Positions 37,101-49,573 of a stretch of DNA of 64,000 bases are shown one piece after another. A program made the position numbers and the translations under genes. Source of the DNA: Pristionchus mayeri (lineage: Eukaryota > Nematoda > Chromadorea > Rhabditida > Neodiplogasteridae); NCBI GenBank assembly GCA_036245805.1, contig BTRK01000002.1, forward strand, positions 36,686,661-36,750,660, written 5' to 3'. The notes beneath the pieces are model-generated. The model did no database searches. It saw only the letters and a list, made by a program, of their open reading frames with translations, and was not told the DNA's origin. Every line of letters begins with the position of its first letter. The first letter of the stretch is position 1.

Positions 37101-37796
37101 CTACAGTATACCTAGGAGGAGAATACCGTACTCGACGGTTATCGACAACTGACTGTTTTATCCGTAGTAATGAATTGTATCACCCGTAGTTTTGGTATGT
37201 TGCATATTTCGCGTTGTAAACGCACCATTCGATGTGTTTGACTGATTTTCTCGATAAACAAAGTTCATGCATTGGTTGATAGTGTGGGCTGGCTCAAAAT
37301 GATGTGAGAATTGGACCTGGCAGTCTTTGGCAAAGATCGCTTTATCATTCGTGAAGGGCAGGGGTGAGAGAATTTCTTTTGAAAGCTCGGTAATGCGTAG
37401 ATAAAGAATGAAGTTTAGCGTAATTTGTTAATGTTGAAGAGCCTTCATTCACTACTTTTGGTCCATCAGAATGTAAATATTCTTAGCAATCTCCCAATCT
37501 CTCATTCCTGAATGCCTCCGAATTCGATCCGGAAGCACTCGAAACGCACCCGTGATTCTATTTCAGTAGCGACATCAATCCCTGGCCACACTAAACTACA
37601 TATCCACAGAGCCCCATCACTTGTCGAGATATTTGCAACGGAAACGCACAGGAATGTGTTGATTTCGAAATCGTAAGAAACCGATGATAGTTCCGATCAT
37701 CGTCTCTGGAGTGTCAGAGTTGTACGCGTTTGATCACGATAATTGACCACGAAAAATGCGAAAATATCTTGTTCGAGTGCGCAAGCGAATGATGCT

Positions 37797-38420
37797 TTAT
37801 TTTGAGAATGTTAGGCGGATTATGTCCGCCTCGCTTCTTCCCGGAATCAAACGTTGAAGAGTTTTAGTGAAGAGAAGAGTAGGGAAAGATGCTTTTAGAG
37901 CGAACAACTCAGGCTCTCTTAATATATCCGAACAACGCCATACTATGACGCTTTTAAAATCAATAGCATCGGCACCCAACTCTGCACACTTTTTCCTCTG
38001 AATATTTGGCCTCTATCTAAAGTCGAGAAACAATGACATCAGCGAATTGGCTTAAGAAGTAGGACGTGATCTGGAGGATTTTCTTTTCTTTTTTTCTTCG
38101 GAATCTTTCTGAAGTCAAGAATTCATCCCTCATAACATCATGTCTCACATGTTGTGTGAAAGCATCCAGATTGTCTCCGTGTTTAATCTATCCCTCATAA
38201 ATTTCTCAATTTCTGTTATTTTTTTTTCTGCAATCTGCATATAATAACAATGTTGTCAATGAAATTTCGTCGCTTCACAAACAATGGCGTCGCACAACTC
38301 CACGGCTTCTAACATGAGATGGGCGAGAGATGAGGGAACGTTGAAAGCAAGATCAATATCTCGCGAATTTACATGAACCCTTGCAATTTGTCCTCGAAGC
38401 GAATGTTTTCTGGAAACGTT
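37797..38420 (-). CDS. possible exons of an unidentified minus-strand gene
   Basis: Between the M20 gene and the chemoreceptor, two minus-strand segments look coding. 37797-37990 ends in a stop overlapping AATAAA (TCTCAAAATAAAG). It encodes about 60 residues including FPTLLFTKTLQRLIPGRSEA and has a GTGTGCAG acceptor. 38256-38410 follows a TTTCCAG acceptor and includes VPSSLAHLMLEAVELCDAI, possibly ending at a GTTTGT donor. I could not join the two with matching phases, and no start was found. The family is not recognised. This may be a small or broken gene. Confidence 0.3.
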
Positions 38421-38527
38421 GTCGCTCCATTTTCTACACTCTGCCACTGCCCAGCTGGTCTAGAGAGCGTATGAAATGAAGAAACGATTGCTTGAATTTC
38501 CCGATCTACTCTTTGCTTTCGGTAGAT

Positions 38528-41500
38528 ATGGCAAATCCGCCGCATTTCATCGTCGATTACATCTTCGCGCCCATCTACATCTTCATCCTCTTGTGTCTCG
38601 TTCTCGCCAAGGAGGCCCACTTCAAAACTCCCTTCTTCAAGCTGTACATTTCGACAGGTAATCCTACAACACTTGTCATTCTATGACTACCTAGACTCAC
38701 TTTTGTTCGGTGTAGAGTTGAAATCATCAGTACCTATCGCTTAATGTAGAAGAATTTTACCAATTGAAAGTAAATTTTCCACAATCTCGATGTCATACCT
38801 CAACTACGATGAACTTTCTTTAAAAATTCATTCCATCAACCCTCATCTAGTTTCATCCATTCCCGGTTTAGTTTGCATCACTTTAAGGGGTAGCTGGTCT
38901 CTTCTCTGTGCTTGGTCATCTCGCCACAGTCATCATCCCATATCCCAAAGAGCAAACGTGGCTCTTCCTCATTCTGGTGGTTAGTAAAATTGGTAAATTT
39001 AATTTGAAAGATGCTGAAGTTGCACATTTTTTCTTAAAAAAGGAATACTGGCTATTGAGATATTAATTTCGATTTTCTTTTCCGTATTAATTTCGATTCC
39101 GAATAAGTTGCAGTCCCTGAACCAAGTCGGATCGCTCTCTTCCACCATCGGAAAAGGACTCATGGCCGCGCACCGCTTGCAAGTGCTGCGCAAAGTCTAC
39201 CTTGGAGAGAAGGCAAGAAAAACAATTTAGGCAGACTTCCGGACATCGTGATAACAATAACAAAAATATAAAATAAACAACATCTCTTTCAGGCCTGGTC
39301 TGGGCGCACCATCTTCTGGGTAATCGTTCTTCAAGTAGCGATTCCTCTCCCTACTCTCTTTCCCATGCTGCTCAAAGGGACGTACATGCTGCCTAAGAAC
39401 GGCTGGGAGGAAGTCCACCTGACTAATGATGCTATTTTGGTGCGCGTTTTCGTAGTTGACTAGGTTGCCGTCTTGTAATTTTGGTCTGATTGCGTAAGTA
39501 GCAAGAGTGAGTTCTTTTTGTACTTGTTTTCCACTATAGGATTAATTCCATCATCGCCTTAGTATGACAAGTTTTCACTTGAAGATGCTGTTGAGCTAAT
39601 ATCCCCCTCTCTTTTGGATAGAAATACGGTTGAAAACATTGATCAGGAAGAAGAATATTGTCCTGAGAATATTATCGATACTACCCTTCATTTTCAGGCC
39701 CAGAAGTACCAGAACGTGCCCTTCTATCTCGTCTACGTGATTTCCTCGGTGATCCTCACAGTCTTATCTGGAAGGAGGTTCACTCGACTCGTCGAGACCA
39801 CGGTAGTTGTTGTGAATTCACATACTATCTATTATTATATTAGGTTGGTCATAACGTTTTGCGCGATTTCGGACCCCAAGTTTGAGTTCGTATATTTTCT
39901 TTTGCTCAAATCGCCACGTATTGTCCTGATGACGTTATTTAGGGACATGTTCGACCTTTAGAAAAATATAGTTGAAATATTCCAAGTATTTCTACTAAGC
40001 GAGAAATCAAGATCAGCGTAACTTTGAATTTTTCAGAAAAAATAAGATTTTATTTAAAGTTGCTGTACTTCGCAGATAAATTTTTAGATGGAGACTCACA
40101 AAGTTTATTAAAAAGCACTAGGCGTACACTACCTAGTTTCAAAAAGAGAGATCTGCCGAATTCGAAATGGGCTTCGTAGAGGTCAATGAAACCCAGGCAC
40201 TTAGAAAAATAAGATTTCTATCGAGCAAATTACCTGTTTCGAGGATTGACGCAGGTGACCTCTACCTATGGGCGCTGTAATCACTACTTACATGGTTCTC
40301 TATTATATCAATATTTAAGAGCCCAGTTTTCTCTCTCATCTAAAAACGTGATATTTGTAACTCAATTATTTTGCAAAGAAAACGTCAAAAAACTTGACAT
40401 GGAGGGTCTTCAAGCACGGCTCACCCTAGAAAAAGTAGCGACCTCCACAATATTCTTAAATAGTGAGTGATAGGGCAAGGGTTGTTCGTTAATTTTAACA
40501 GGAAAGTACCGCCCTTCAAACCACATGTCTAGCACAAAAAACCCTAAAGTGTGTATTTCGATGTTCTAAATTGGGCACCTAAAATCCGAAGAACCATGTT
40601 CGTGAATGGAGAGCCCCATTATCCCCCAAAGGGAATTTTGACTTGTACTGGAAAGGTAGTTCACAATCATGAATAATTTAAATCTCAAGAACTGTCGGCA
40701 TAGATATAGTACTCCAAAACTTACCTTGACAAGTGCCATTAAAACCCACAGATCGGATTACGCGCATATTTCTAATATGCCCTTTGTGGCTGGTCAGTCT
40801 CAACATCACCAGTACGATATATTACCATCATACTTTACTACTGTGGTTTAGATTGGGTCCTATCTCCGTTCTAAATGAAAATCAAATCCTTTGAAAAGTC
40901 AGGTCGTTGATCATCCACATGAAGTTTGGTACATCGCCTTATTCTTTTCCTTGATCGGACAGATCTATAATAGTGTACTCTAAAGAGAGTATAAAAGCCT
41001 CTATCTACCACTAAAAAATCTACGTTGATTGGACAACAACGAACGATTGTAGATGCAAAAATGCACTTTAGTCAAAATCGCGCAAAACTTTATGACCAAC
41101 CTGATAACATCGTGTCAGTAATTAGCGCATTTCGTATAGCATATTCTCAGATACTTATTTGCTCAGAGTCCGGCGATGAAGCACCTCGTAATCGCGGAGC
41201 ATCGGCATATGCTGATCACCGTCACTGCCTGCGTCGCAGCTCACAGCATCAAGGCGGCGTTCCAGGCAAGTAATGGACTGTCTCTCCTCGATTTGCATAC
41301 TATCTCGTCTCTCTATACGATGAAATCGAAATGCTGTGTGGAGTTCTAATAGCCAAGGAGAAACTACTTAGGGAGGCGTGCAGAGTCTTAATATTGATTA
41401 ATACGTTCTAAATATTTTGCTAGTCAGCGTGCTAGAAATAAGATCTTGGCACACGTGAAACTACGGAAAGAACACTAGAGCATCATGTAGTTTCCGAAAA

Positions 41501-42073
41501 TATTTAGGAAATGACGGAATAAGTTGGTTATTAATGAGTATACTCTGGCCATTGTCGAGCAGAGTCAAGAGACACTAACACAATGAATGATTGTAAAGGG
41601 TATGGCCAGACCGAGAATCTATTGCTATCCCCCTCCTATGTGGTGCAAATCCCGTGTCTTACCACTCGACATCTATGATTAGGCCATTGCAGACTGCATG
41701 GGCCATTCTGATCTACACGGACAACGTCACTCCTACGACGCCATTCTATGACGCGTTTATGGTGCCCATGGTGAGTAAAGTAGCTAGCTATCGGAAGGGC
41801 GTTGGGTCGAATCCTCCTACCCAAATCCGACTTTTGACGGAAACTTCATGAATATTATAAACGAGGGTCGAATCTAAAACAATGAGATATTCCCATACTT
41901 TTCAGTACATTATCACCAACGATCTCGCTACGTACTCAGCCCCGCTGGCACTAACGCTGTGCAATTCTAAAGTTCGTGCCCTCCTTCTCGAGACTCGGAA
42001 ACGACCTCTTCGCTTTATCTGCTGCGTGATGACATCTACCGTCGCGCCGGTCGATGCAACTACTGGAAAGTGA
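38528..42073 (+). CDS. 7TM chemoreceptor, srg-superfamily-like
   Basis: Eight exons, 305 residues: 38528-38657, 38888-38979, 39114-39212, 39293-39439, 39698-39802, 41167-41265, 41693-41770, 41906-42073. Phases agree throughout. The protein has about seven hydrophobic segments. It has a short N-terminus (MANPPHFIVDYIF), an AHRLQVL motif after the third membrane segment where srg-type receptors have a basic/aromatic pair, and ATYSAPLALTLCNSKVR near the end, like the TM7-tail of nematode serpentine receptors. Introns 3 and 6 require GC donors (AAG|GCAAGA at 39213 and CAG|GCAAGT at 41266); the nearby GT at 41270 would shift the frame. TTTCGGTAG lies 2 bp before the start. Intron 5 holds a mariner-like element. 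The class within the superfamily is uncertain; a plasma-membrane chemosensory role is inferred. Confidence 0.8.
39840..41104. mobile_element. non-autonomous mariner-like element in receptor intron 5
   Basis: About 1.27 kb, flanked by TA. The left end is TTAGGTTGGTCATAACG and the right end the complement of TCAGGTTGGTCATAAAG, so there are long inverted ends through GCGCGATTT. The interior has no open transposase frame. Confidence 0.8.
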
Positions 42074-42237
42074 CCCAATAGCACGCAATTGTTGCTGGAT
42101 GTTTAATTTTTTCGCCAATTTAGTCGAGTTATATCCACTTTTGAAAAATCTGATTTATCAATTATAATCTTTTTAATATCCATTTAATTTCTTCTCCTTT
42201 CTTGCTGATCAAACGATGAGCTTTTCTTCAAAAATGT

Positions 42238-45200
42238 CTAGTCCCTGGAAAAGGATTCAGTTAACTTTTCGGACAGACAGATATTCACATTTGCTGTGTT
42301 CAGTATGTGTCTGAGTGCTTCTGCTATGGTGTCACATCCATCTACTAGAGGTTTGGTAAGATCTCCGACCACGAAGAATACCGACCACTCCTCATCTAGC
42401 GTTAGCGCTTGACATGATAAATATTGATTGATTGATTGAAGATCTCCGACAATCTGCTCATATTCCAAAGCTTCCTGTAAACAAAAATTTGATAACAACT
42501 ATTTGGATTTAGCGAATAAATCTGCTGCGAACCAATTTTATTGAGTTGTTCGATCACTGTTGGCGGCATTTCAGCAGAACCGAGACACTGCAACGATAAA
42601 ATATAAATTGATTTCGCGTAGTCATGACGCAATCAAAATGTACTTTTTCAAAACGGCATTGTTCTTACATGGATTTTTTCCTGCTGGCCAAACTTTCTGT
42701 GGTTGGAGTCATGCCCGAGGACTACCCAGAAACAAATTTTGAGCTTGCTGCGCGGCCGCACCTTTCCTGCAGCCTTGCTGCAAAATCGAGGTCGAAAATT
42801 CAGATCTCGGCTCCTAGTCAAGCTAGAGACCCGTTCAACACATCAAAATGATCGACATCACGCGCCCAGATGATCCTGAGAATATGAAAACAATATCTCT
42901 AAATTTGCCCTCAAGGCATGAAAAAATCACTTTTTTGAGTGACCATTTTTTTGACCAATCATAACTTTGTGGGAAAGGTAGGTAAAAATCTGGATTTTGC
43001 AGGAATGATCAAAATGTATTGAAGAACGGATTCCCAACTTTTTAGAGCGATTGGACATCTTTCCTACCCGCGGCGAACGGTTATCGGTGTTATACTCGTG
43101 TCGGGAAACACCTTGTTTACCACTATGACGAGAATGCGCAAACATGGTGTTTCCCGACATTAGTATCCCTCCGAAAAACGCACGCCACGGGCAGGAAAGA
43201 TATCCACTCGCTCTAAAAAGTGGGGAATTTGTTCTTTAATAAATTTCAAACATTCCTACGCAAAAACCAGATTTTTACCTACATTTCCCTTGTAGTTATG
43301 AATGTCCACATAATGGTCATTCAAAAAAGTGCTTTTTCGTGCCCTGATGGCACACGACTCATGATGGCGATCATTCTGATGCCTTGACTGCAGCAAATGT
43401 GCGGTCGCGCAGCAACCTCAAATTTTTTTCTGGGTATGCCTCGGCCATGACTCCAAGCTCAGAAAGTTTGGCAAGCTGGAAAAAATCCATGTTAGAATAA
43501 TTTCGTTTTGAAAAAGTACATTTTGATTGCGTCATCACTACGCGCCGGCTGTGTGATTGCATCACACCCCAATATCAAAAAGAAAAATCTCTGATGAATT
43601 TGGTGCACGTCCTAGTAGCAGAATTGAAGTTTTCCCTGTTAAAAAGTTCAAACCCATTCCAAAAGTGTCCCATGACTACAGGGTGTCCCAAAAGTATTGA
43701 TACACATGTTACCTCGAATATCTCATTTACTTCTGTGAACGAGAATCTGTACTCTAGCCTGAATACTCCTCCATGCCATACCTGCATATTAGTTGCCTTG
43801 GATCCAAATCAATCCATACAAAATTCTGTAGCAGAGTCAAATGCATATCTGTTCGGCGTCACCGTGACCCGCTACTGATTTTCACGAAAAAGTCGTTGTA
43901 AAAGAAGACCAGATATGCAATCAATGGTTACTCAAGCATGTTATAGAGGGGAACCATTCCACTTTAAGGCACTTATGACGAAATGGTTCCACGAATTCTA
44001 GATGCCGAGAAATAGTCATTTTGCGATGGTATACTTTTGGCGCAATAAAAATCACAATTTTGGAATTTTGTTCAGCATGGTGATAATGGGATACAAAATT
44101 CTACGGCTTTTAACAGTTTCGAGGTATGTATTTTAGGATCATAAAAATGGATGAAAACGATGATCGAATAGCTCAAATAAGCATCTGAAAAAATCGCAAA
44201 AAATCAGCAAAAGCGGCAATCGGAAACATTTGGACAATTATTCTGTTACACTATTAGTATTCAGCTGGGCTCAAAGAGCATATTTACAAACAATAACGGT
44301 AGCGTATCAGGACTTTAATTGAATGAATCGCGTAAGTTCATAGTTAAGAGATTTGAATATCATTTAATCAAAAACCGCACATTGAGTGCCGTTCATACAA
44401 AAATCATTCAAAAATTCAATGCGTACTTAAACCCGATCATCTGTATCAAATGATTACCATATTTATAACCAATGATATTTGCTCTATCCATCATAAATCG
44501 GACGACTATTAAATGACTACTCTTGTTGGAATGCGGATGACAAGAACCAAGTCGCATTTCTTGTGAAAACTAGCGAAATTTCCGTAAGAATATGTCTCAG
44601 AATGTATAACTCTTGAAATGTTCGGACTAAACTTCTAATATTTAGCATGCAAGTTGGCAAGTATCTTATTTGCATAATGCTAAAATGTGGGACCGACTAG
44701 TCATATGTGTTTGAAGAGTCATCAAATTATAAAGTGTATCAATACTTTTGGGACACCCTGTAATGCTTGCGACTGTATGTAGAAAACAAATAATAATTGT
44801 CTTGGCATTTGAATTTGATTTGTATAAGCCTTGAAAAGTAACCTTTCTGAGCTTTTCTGTCATAGCAACGACCTGCTCCGATAAATCGATTACATTCGCC
44901 TTCTTTTCTTCTACTTTTGCGCAGATATTAGTAACTTTCTCTCGCAGATCCTTGTGAATCTGCAATTATTAGGTTGAACAGAAAGTCTTTATAAACTGTT
45001 TTGCTCAGTGCACGAGACCTTTGGTGTACCCTCGCCTCTAGTGAATAACACATGACAAAGGGGCTATGTGGTCAACAACTCCCCATTTCACGCCTTTCAT
45101 TCTGCCACTAGTAAGACCACGATGTTTGTTCCCACGGCCTTGCACATCCGCAACGTTCTGTTATTCGTATTCATCTCTCACACTACAATGAAGGAATAGG

Positions 45201-48200
45201 AACGTCAGTTGGCTGAAGTGTACGATTCATATGCCACTCACTACCAGACCATGCGCAATTGGTACCAACTCTTCGAGAAGGGGGACTTTTCCATGGATGA
45301 TCATGATCGGTCTGGGAGGCCACCCGAGCTGGATTTGGATGCGCTACGGATCGTAGTGGAATTGGATCCTTTCCAAATACCCGCGACATGGCAGCCACAC
45401 TTGGGGTATCGCAAAGCACCATCGTAAAATGATTGGTCTCCATTGGCAAGAAGAAGAAGCTAGGCCGTTTCATACCCCACAAATTGACCCAAGACCAGTT
45501 TGACCACCGTGTCGACGATTCCCTTTCTCTACTCACTCTTCACGCTGGAGGTCGATGGGTGGACCGTCTCATAACAGGGTTCGATAAGTGGGTCTGCTAT
45601 GAGAATCACCATAGGAAGGCACAGTGGGTGGATGCCAATGAGACCCCACAGGACGTCGCAAAGCCTGACCTTCACCCTATGAAAATCTTGCTCTCTGCCT
45701 GGTGGGGAGTGGATGGCCCGATTTACTGGGAGCTCCTACCCGAGAAGCGGATAATTACTGGATATGTCTACACTAAACAACTACGGAATCTCAAGAAGAA
45801 ATCCGCACAATCTGCCCTGAACGGCAAGAAAGTGTACTATCAACACGATAACGCCCGACCCCATGTTGTACGGCAGGTCAAGCAGGAGCTGTCCAAATAT
45901 GGCTGGATGGTTCTCCCTCGTATACCGTATTCTCCTGGCTTGGCCCCTTCGGATTATTGGTTGTTCTCGGATCTGACCCGTCATCTCGATCAGAGATCCT
46001 TCACTTCCCGTGGGGCGATCGAGGCCGCACTCAAGCAATATTTTGATTCGCGCCGAGATGGGTTCTATAAGGAGGGAATCCATAAGTTGCCTGAACGTTG
46101 GAGATTTGTTGTAGATAACAATGGTGCATACGTTTGATTTCGCTCTTGCGCTTTATTGTCAGAAGAAGGGAAATAAAAAGTTTATAAAGACTTTCTGTTC
46201 AACCTAATACAATGCATATTTATAGATTTGTATACCGATTTCTAACTAAAATTTCGCTTACTTTCTCCATAACAATTTCGTATTTGACGGTATGTCCCGC
46301 ATGACCTCCATCTAGCGTACAATCAGAGCATATAAGTTGATTGAACTGCAAACCATCAGCATTATTCGTTGAAGATGGTTCTCGAATAACAGCTATTGGC
46401 GTGGGAAAAAGTCGAGGAAATATTTGAATTCCTGCAATTTCGTATCTTGGCTCTCACCGGCACGAGCTAGCGACTTGACATTTGTTTATATGAGGAGTAA
46501 AATGGTTTTGTACCTCATATTCCAAGTTTCAAATGCTTAGCTTATCTGAGAGCTGAGATATGAAATTACGGGAATTCAAGCATTCCCTATTCTCCTCGAC
46601 TTTTTTCCACGAAATAAGTCTCACCATTGAGCAATCGTCTTTGGTACACATTTGAATTGAAGACGAGGAAAACTTCTAAACACATTCGATAAGTTAAAAA
46701 AAAATTAAACCTATTATGCTACAAAGAGGTTCTAACAAAATTGAAAACTCACAATCGTGCACGATTTGCACGCTAATTTCGGATTATCTCGAGTCTTTAA
46801 AATTTGCTCACACATACCTTAATGTTAACCAATTTAAATTTAGAACACATCTTACGCTAGACTCACTCATCATCGCGAAATTCTTCGGCAGGACTTTCCC
46901 ATCGGGAAGTGAGGTGAGTGTGGAACAGTTGGGGCACTTGACACTGTCATAATAACAAATAAAAGTGTAGTGTACTCGGGTGTTGGTAACCTACATGGTA
47001 TCGACACGTATGCTATCGTTGTACAGGCAGATTTCACAGAAAGTGTGACCGCAATCAAGAACGCGTGGAATCACTGAGTCTGAAATAGTGCTCAATTTCA
47101 TGAAATCATAAAGTCTTTGCAATTTGCAACTCTTACCGAAGTTATCGCTACAAATGGAGCAGCAACATTGGTCAACTAGATTGTCAACGATCATACTTGA
47201 AGCATCCTCTGTAGCCTAACAAAAAAGCATTTTCATTGCATATCGTTAAATTGCGCGAATCTGCCTTTCCGACCTTAACTTCATGTCTCAGTGGTGTCAT
47301 TTCTCTATTAGTGGAATCGTTGTTTCCGTACTGAAATTGGCCTCATAATTGTTTGATTTCCAAAATAAACAATTACATCATCAATTGGTAGCTGCGCAGT
47401 GATCAAGTAAAAATATTCTTGGTTCTTAGCAAATACTGTTATCTCTCCGTTAACGACGACACCTGCAACTTTCCAGATGCGCTCCGCGCCTCTGAAGGAT
47501 GAAGGATAGTAAAAAAAAATAATTTGTTTCGACATCGTTCATTAGATGTCAATAACAATATGCTATCAATTCTAAAAATGTTGTGAATACTCCTCACAAG
47601 CGAAAATTAGAATATTAGTCTTACACAGCCAGTCAGAGAAAGATGTGAAATATTAATTGAAAATTGAAATTGAAATAGCTTCGAGTGCTTACTCTATCTG
47701 CAAATACGGAAGGAATTCCAAAGACGTTATGTCAAGAACATGAATATCTCTGTCGTAACGTGTGATGTGGATAAAGTTGGACGAGTCATTGATGTGTATC
47801 GAAAGAGTCTCATCATACGATGCCTGAAGACGTATAGTAATCGGGAAATTCGTTTCTTTGGATTTCTAGAATGTATTTATCAGAGGAAATCTGAGAGAAC
47901 CGAGATACGTCCGTACAGCAAAAAAGTAACATATGCTGGAAATTTGCCCCTGGCACAGTTTTTCACGTAGCTCACGAAAATCGACCTTAGGAAGCTGTAT
48001 CTCTGAGCCCTCATTGCCTGTGGTGCACCTCAACGGCGAGGTCGGTTTTTGCAAATCATGAACGGCTGCTCGAAACCCCGTACAAACACGGATTTTTCGG
48101 TGGTTTTGAGGTCAAAAATCGAAAATGTCAGAATAAGTCGGGTTAATTTTTTTCTGACGTATTTCGACCCGTAGAAAACGAATTTGCTCATATCTCCACA

Positions 48201-49533
48201 CCAAAACGTGAAAGAAAATTTGTAGGTGTAAAAAATCGTTATTTTTGGCCAAAAAATCTCGACTTCGCTATATTCTTTTGAAAATTTCGTTCCATACGCC
48301 ACACCCGATTTCCCTATAAATTTGCACGCAGGGGTAAAATTGCACGAGGAATCGAATGGAAGCAAAATTGGATTGTTATCGAGCACCATATTCTCAGATT
48401 CTCAATTTTTATATTTTAAATGGCCATAACTTTTTTCACAGACGAGCTAGCTCTTCACTTCCAACATAAAAAATGCTTATCTCGTGGTTCAGAATTACTA
48501 TACATATACGGGGTTTGGAGCAGCCGTTCATGATTTGCAAAAACCGACCTCGCCGTTGAGGTGCGCCACAGGGAATGAGGGGTCAGAGATACAGCTTCCT
48601 AAGGTCGATTTTCGTGATCTACGTGAAAAACTGTGCCAGGGGCAAATTTCCAGCATTTGTTACATTTTTGCTATACGGACACTACAGGAAGAATCTAAAT
48701 TCTATCAGATTTCCTCTGTTATATGACCGATTTCAGCAAACAGAATACTAGCATATCCAAAAATAGCAAAAAACAAATTCCAGCGCGGGTAGTAATATAT
48801 CACCTCAACAACGATAGCCTTTTCCCTCAATACACGAACGGATGGGCTTTTCTCAGAAGGGGATTTTGATGAAAAATACACTTTACCCCTGAAATTTTCT
48901 TTGTTTGATATTTGTGTCTCTAGCAAACCTGTGAACACCTCGAAAGCATAGTCCTTTCAACTCTTCAGCAGTGGCGTCAATAGGAATTCCTCGATCGTTC
49001 TCTGGATCCTCCCCAATTCTATAGTAATGTCTGATTCCATTTTGATCCCTCCAAGAGCCCCAGAAATTGAAGGTCTCATTCTGATATGAGAACATTACGT
49101 TACATTCGTCAACAGTTTCTTACCTGCATTTTATGTCGCAAATATGAAAATTCGTAACAATTTTGAGTCGAATTGAACATCGCTTTGTACACCTTAATTT
49201 TAGAAAATAGCAATAGTTCTTGAAGTTAGGCAATTCAAATTAACTTGCTTTTTCACTGATTGTCAAATACAACACGTTTCCTCGGGCATCAAGGGAGGTA
49301 ACAGAACCAGCTGGCAACTGAGCTTCAATTTCACTATCCCTGCAGAATATTTCGAAATTCAATTCGAGACCACGGTCTTGAACTCACCCAGACTTTACGA
49401 ACAACCTTTCAGGAGATGTGTATTTTTATAATGAATAGTTCCTGAAAATCATTTTGCATTTTGACCAATTATGAAGGTTTCCCTTATCATCTTCTGTCAC
49501 GTAGATGTTAGTGCCTGTTGCTAATCTCGTTTT
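42238..49533 (-). CDS. RING / B-box / coiled-coil (TRIM-like) protein, 5' incomplete
   Basis: Exons (minus): 49533-49466, 49339-49249, 49192-49124, 49080-48929, 48888-48804, 47823-47693, 47491-47377, 47330-47280, 47215-47137, 47079-46995, 46943-46867, 46817-46753, 46675-46625, 46345-46262, 44959-44843, 42587-42533, 42470-42238; about 535 residues, first exon(s) missing. About 250 residues of unrecognised β-strand-like sequence come first. A RING follows (CSIC, then DCGHTFCEIC, then CPNC). Next is a B-box (CKSC, CTKDDC, ICSDC, GGHAGH), then a charged coiled coil, then a unique C-terminus. RING proteins of this plan are usually E3 ubiquitin ligases. RING-led nematode relatives suggest the N-terminal part could be a separate gene, but phases are continuous. 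Least certain: the last acceptor (AAG at 42471), and the 49249 donor, which is GC unless GT/AG 4-23 bp away is used. Confidence 0.72.
42615..43546. repeat. fold-back element in TRIM-like intron
   Basis: Long inverted ends: left ATGACGCAATCAAAATGTAC at 42625 and the complement at 43515-43540. Inner ends ATTCCCAACTTTTTAGAGCG (about 43026) pair with 43200-43228. Its outer ends resemble those at 7211 and 9930 (GATGACGCAATC...CTTTTTCAAA), so it belongs to the same family as the 7-10 kb element. Confidence 0.7.
43679..44760. mobile_element. non-autonomous Tc1/mariner-type element (CAGGGTGTCCC ends)
   Basis: Ends CAGGGTGTCCCAAAAGTAT and its complement, about 1.08 kb, flanked by TA. No transposase frame. 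It sits in the same TRIM-like intron as 42615-43546. The CAGGGTGTCCC end is a different terminal type from the TTAGGTTG elements. Confidence 0.8.
44969..46207 (+). mobile_element. mariner transposon, degenerate
   Basis: 1.24 kb between TA dinucleotides. Ends TTAGGTTGAACAGAAAG and the complement, inverted over about 30 bp. Contains a broken transposase (45122-46137). Inserted on the opposite strand in the TRIM-like gene: the element's left end is 9 bp from the splice acceptor of the coiled-coil exon, so that acceptor's upstream sequence is now transposon-derived. Confidence 0.92.
45122..46137 (+). pseudogene. mariner transposase, inactivated
   Basis: Start codon at 45122. The N-terminal half has the mariner DNA-binding features (ALHIRNVLLF, then a WYQLFEKGDFSMDD... 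block and RSGRPPELD). The catalytic triad is legible: ITGFDKWVCYEN (Asp), HDNARPH (Asp), then exactly 34 residues to APSDYW (Asp), i.e. DD34D. It is broken in at least three places: TAG at 45197, a frameshift just before 45376, and TGA at 45430. The second half (45433-46137) is open. Length fits a mariner (about 340 residues). It cannot make an intact protein and could at most have mobilised related elements in the past. Confidence 0.92.
47876..48722. repeat. fold-back element in TRIM-like intron
   Basis: Arms at about 47876-48085 and 48507-48722 are inverted copies. They share CCTCAACGGCGAGGTCGGTT or complement, GAAGCTGTATCTCTGA and GGAAATTTGCCCCTGGCACA. The spacer is about 420 bp. It sits wholly within the intron between the exons ending at 48804 and starting at 47823. 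Confidence 0.75.
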
Positions 49534-49573
49534 CTGGGTGTGAGCCAAGAAATTACTTACCATACCTGGAATA

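Noticed and set aside
43100..43165. GTGTTTCCCGACA near-complementary pair resembling a small repeat array
   Set aside because: It is only one inverted pair inside a fold-back element; no regular spacers or repeats, so not CRISPR, and the genome is eukaryotic.
49388..49405. An 18-nt micro-exon between the first two TRIM-like exons
   Set aside because: It would keep phase but needs an AAAG acceptor. Direct splicing from 49466 to 49339 also keeps phase and is simpler.
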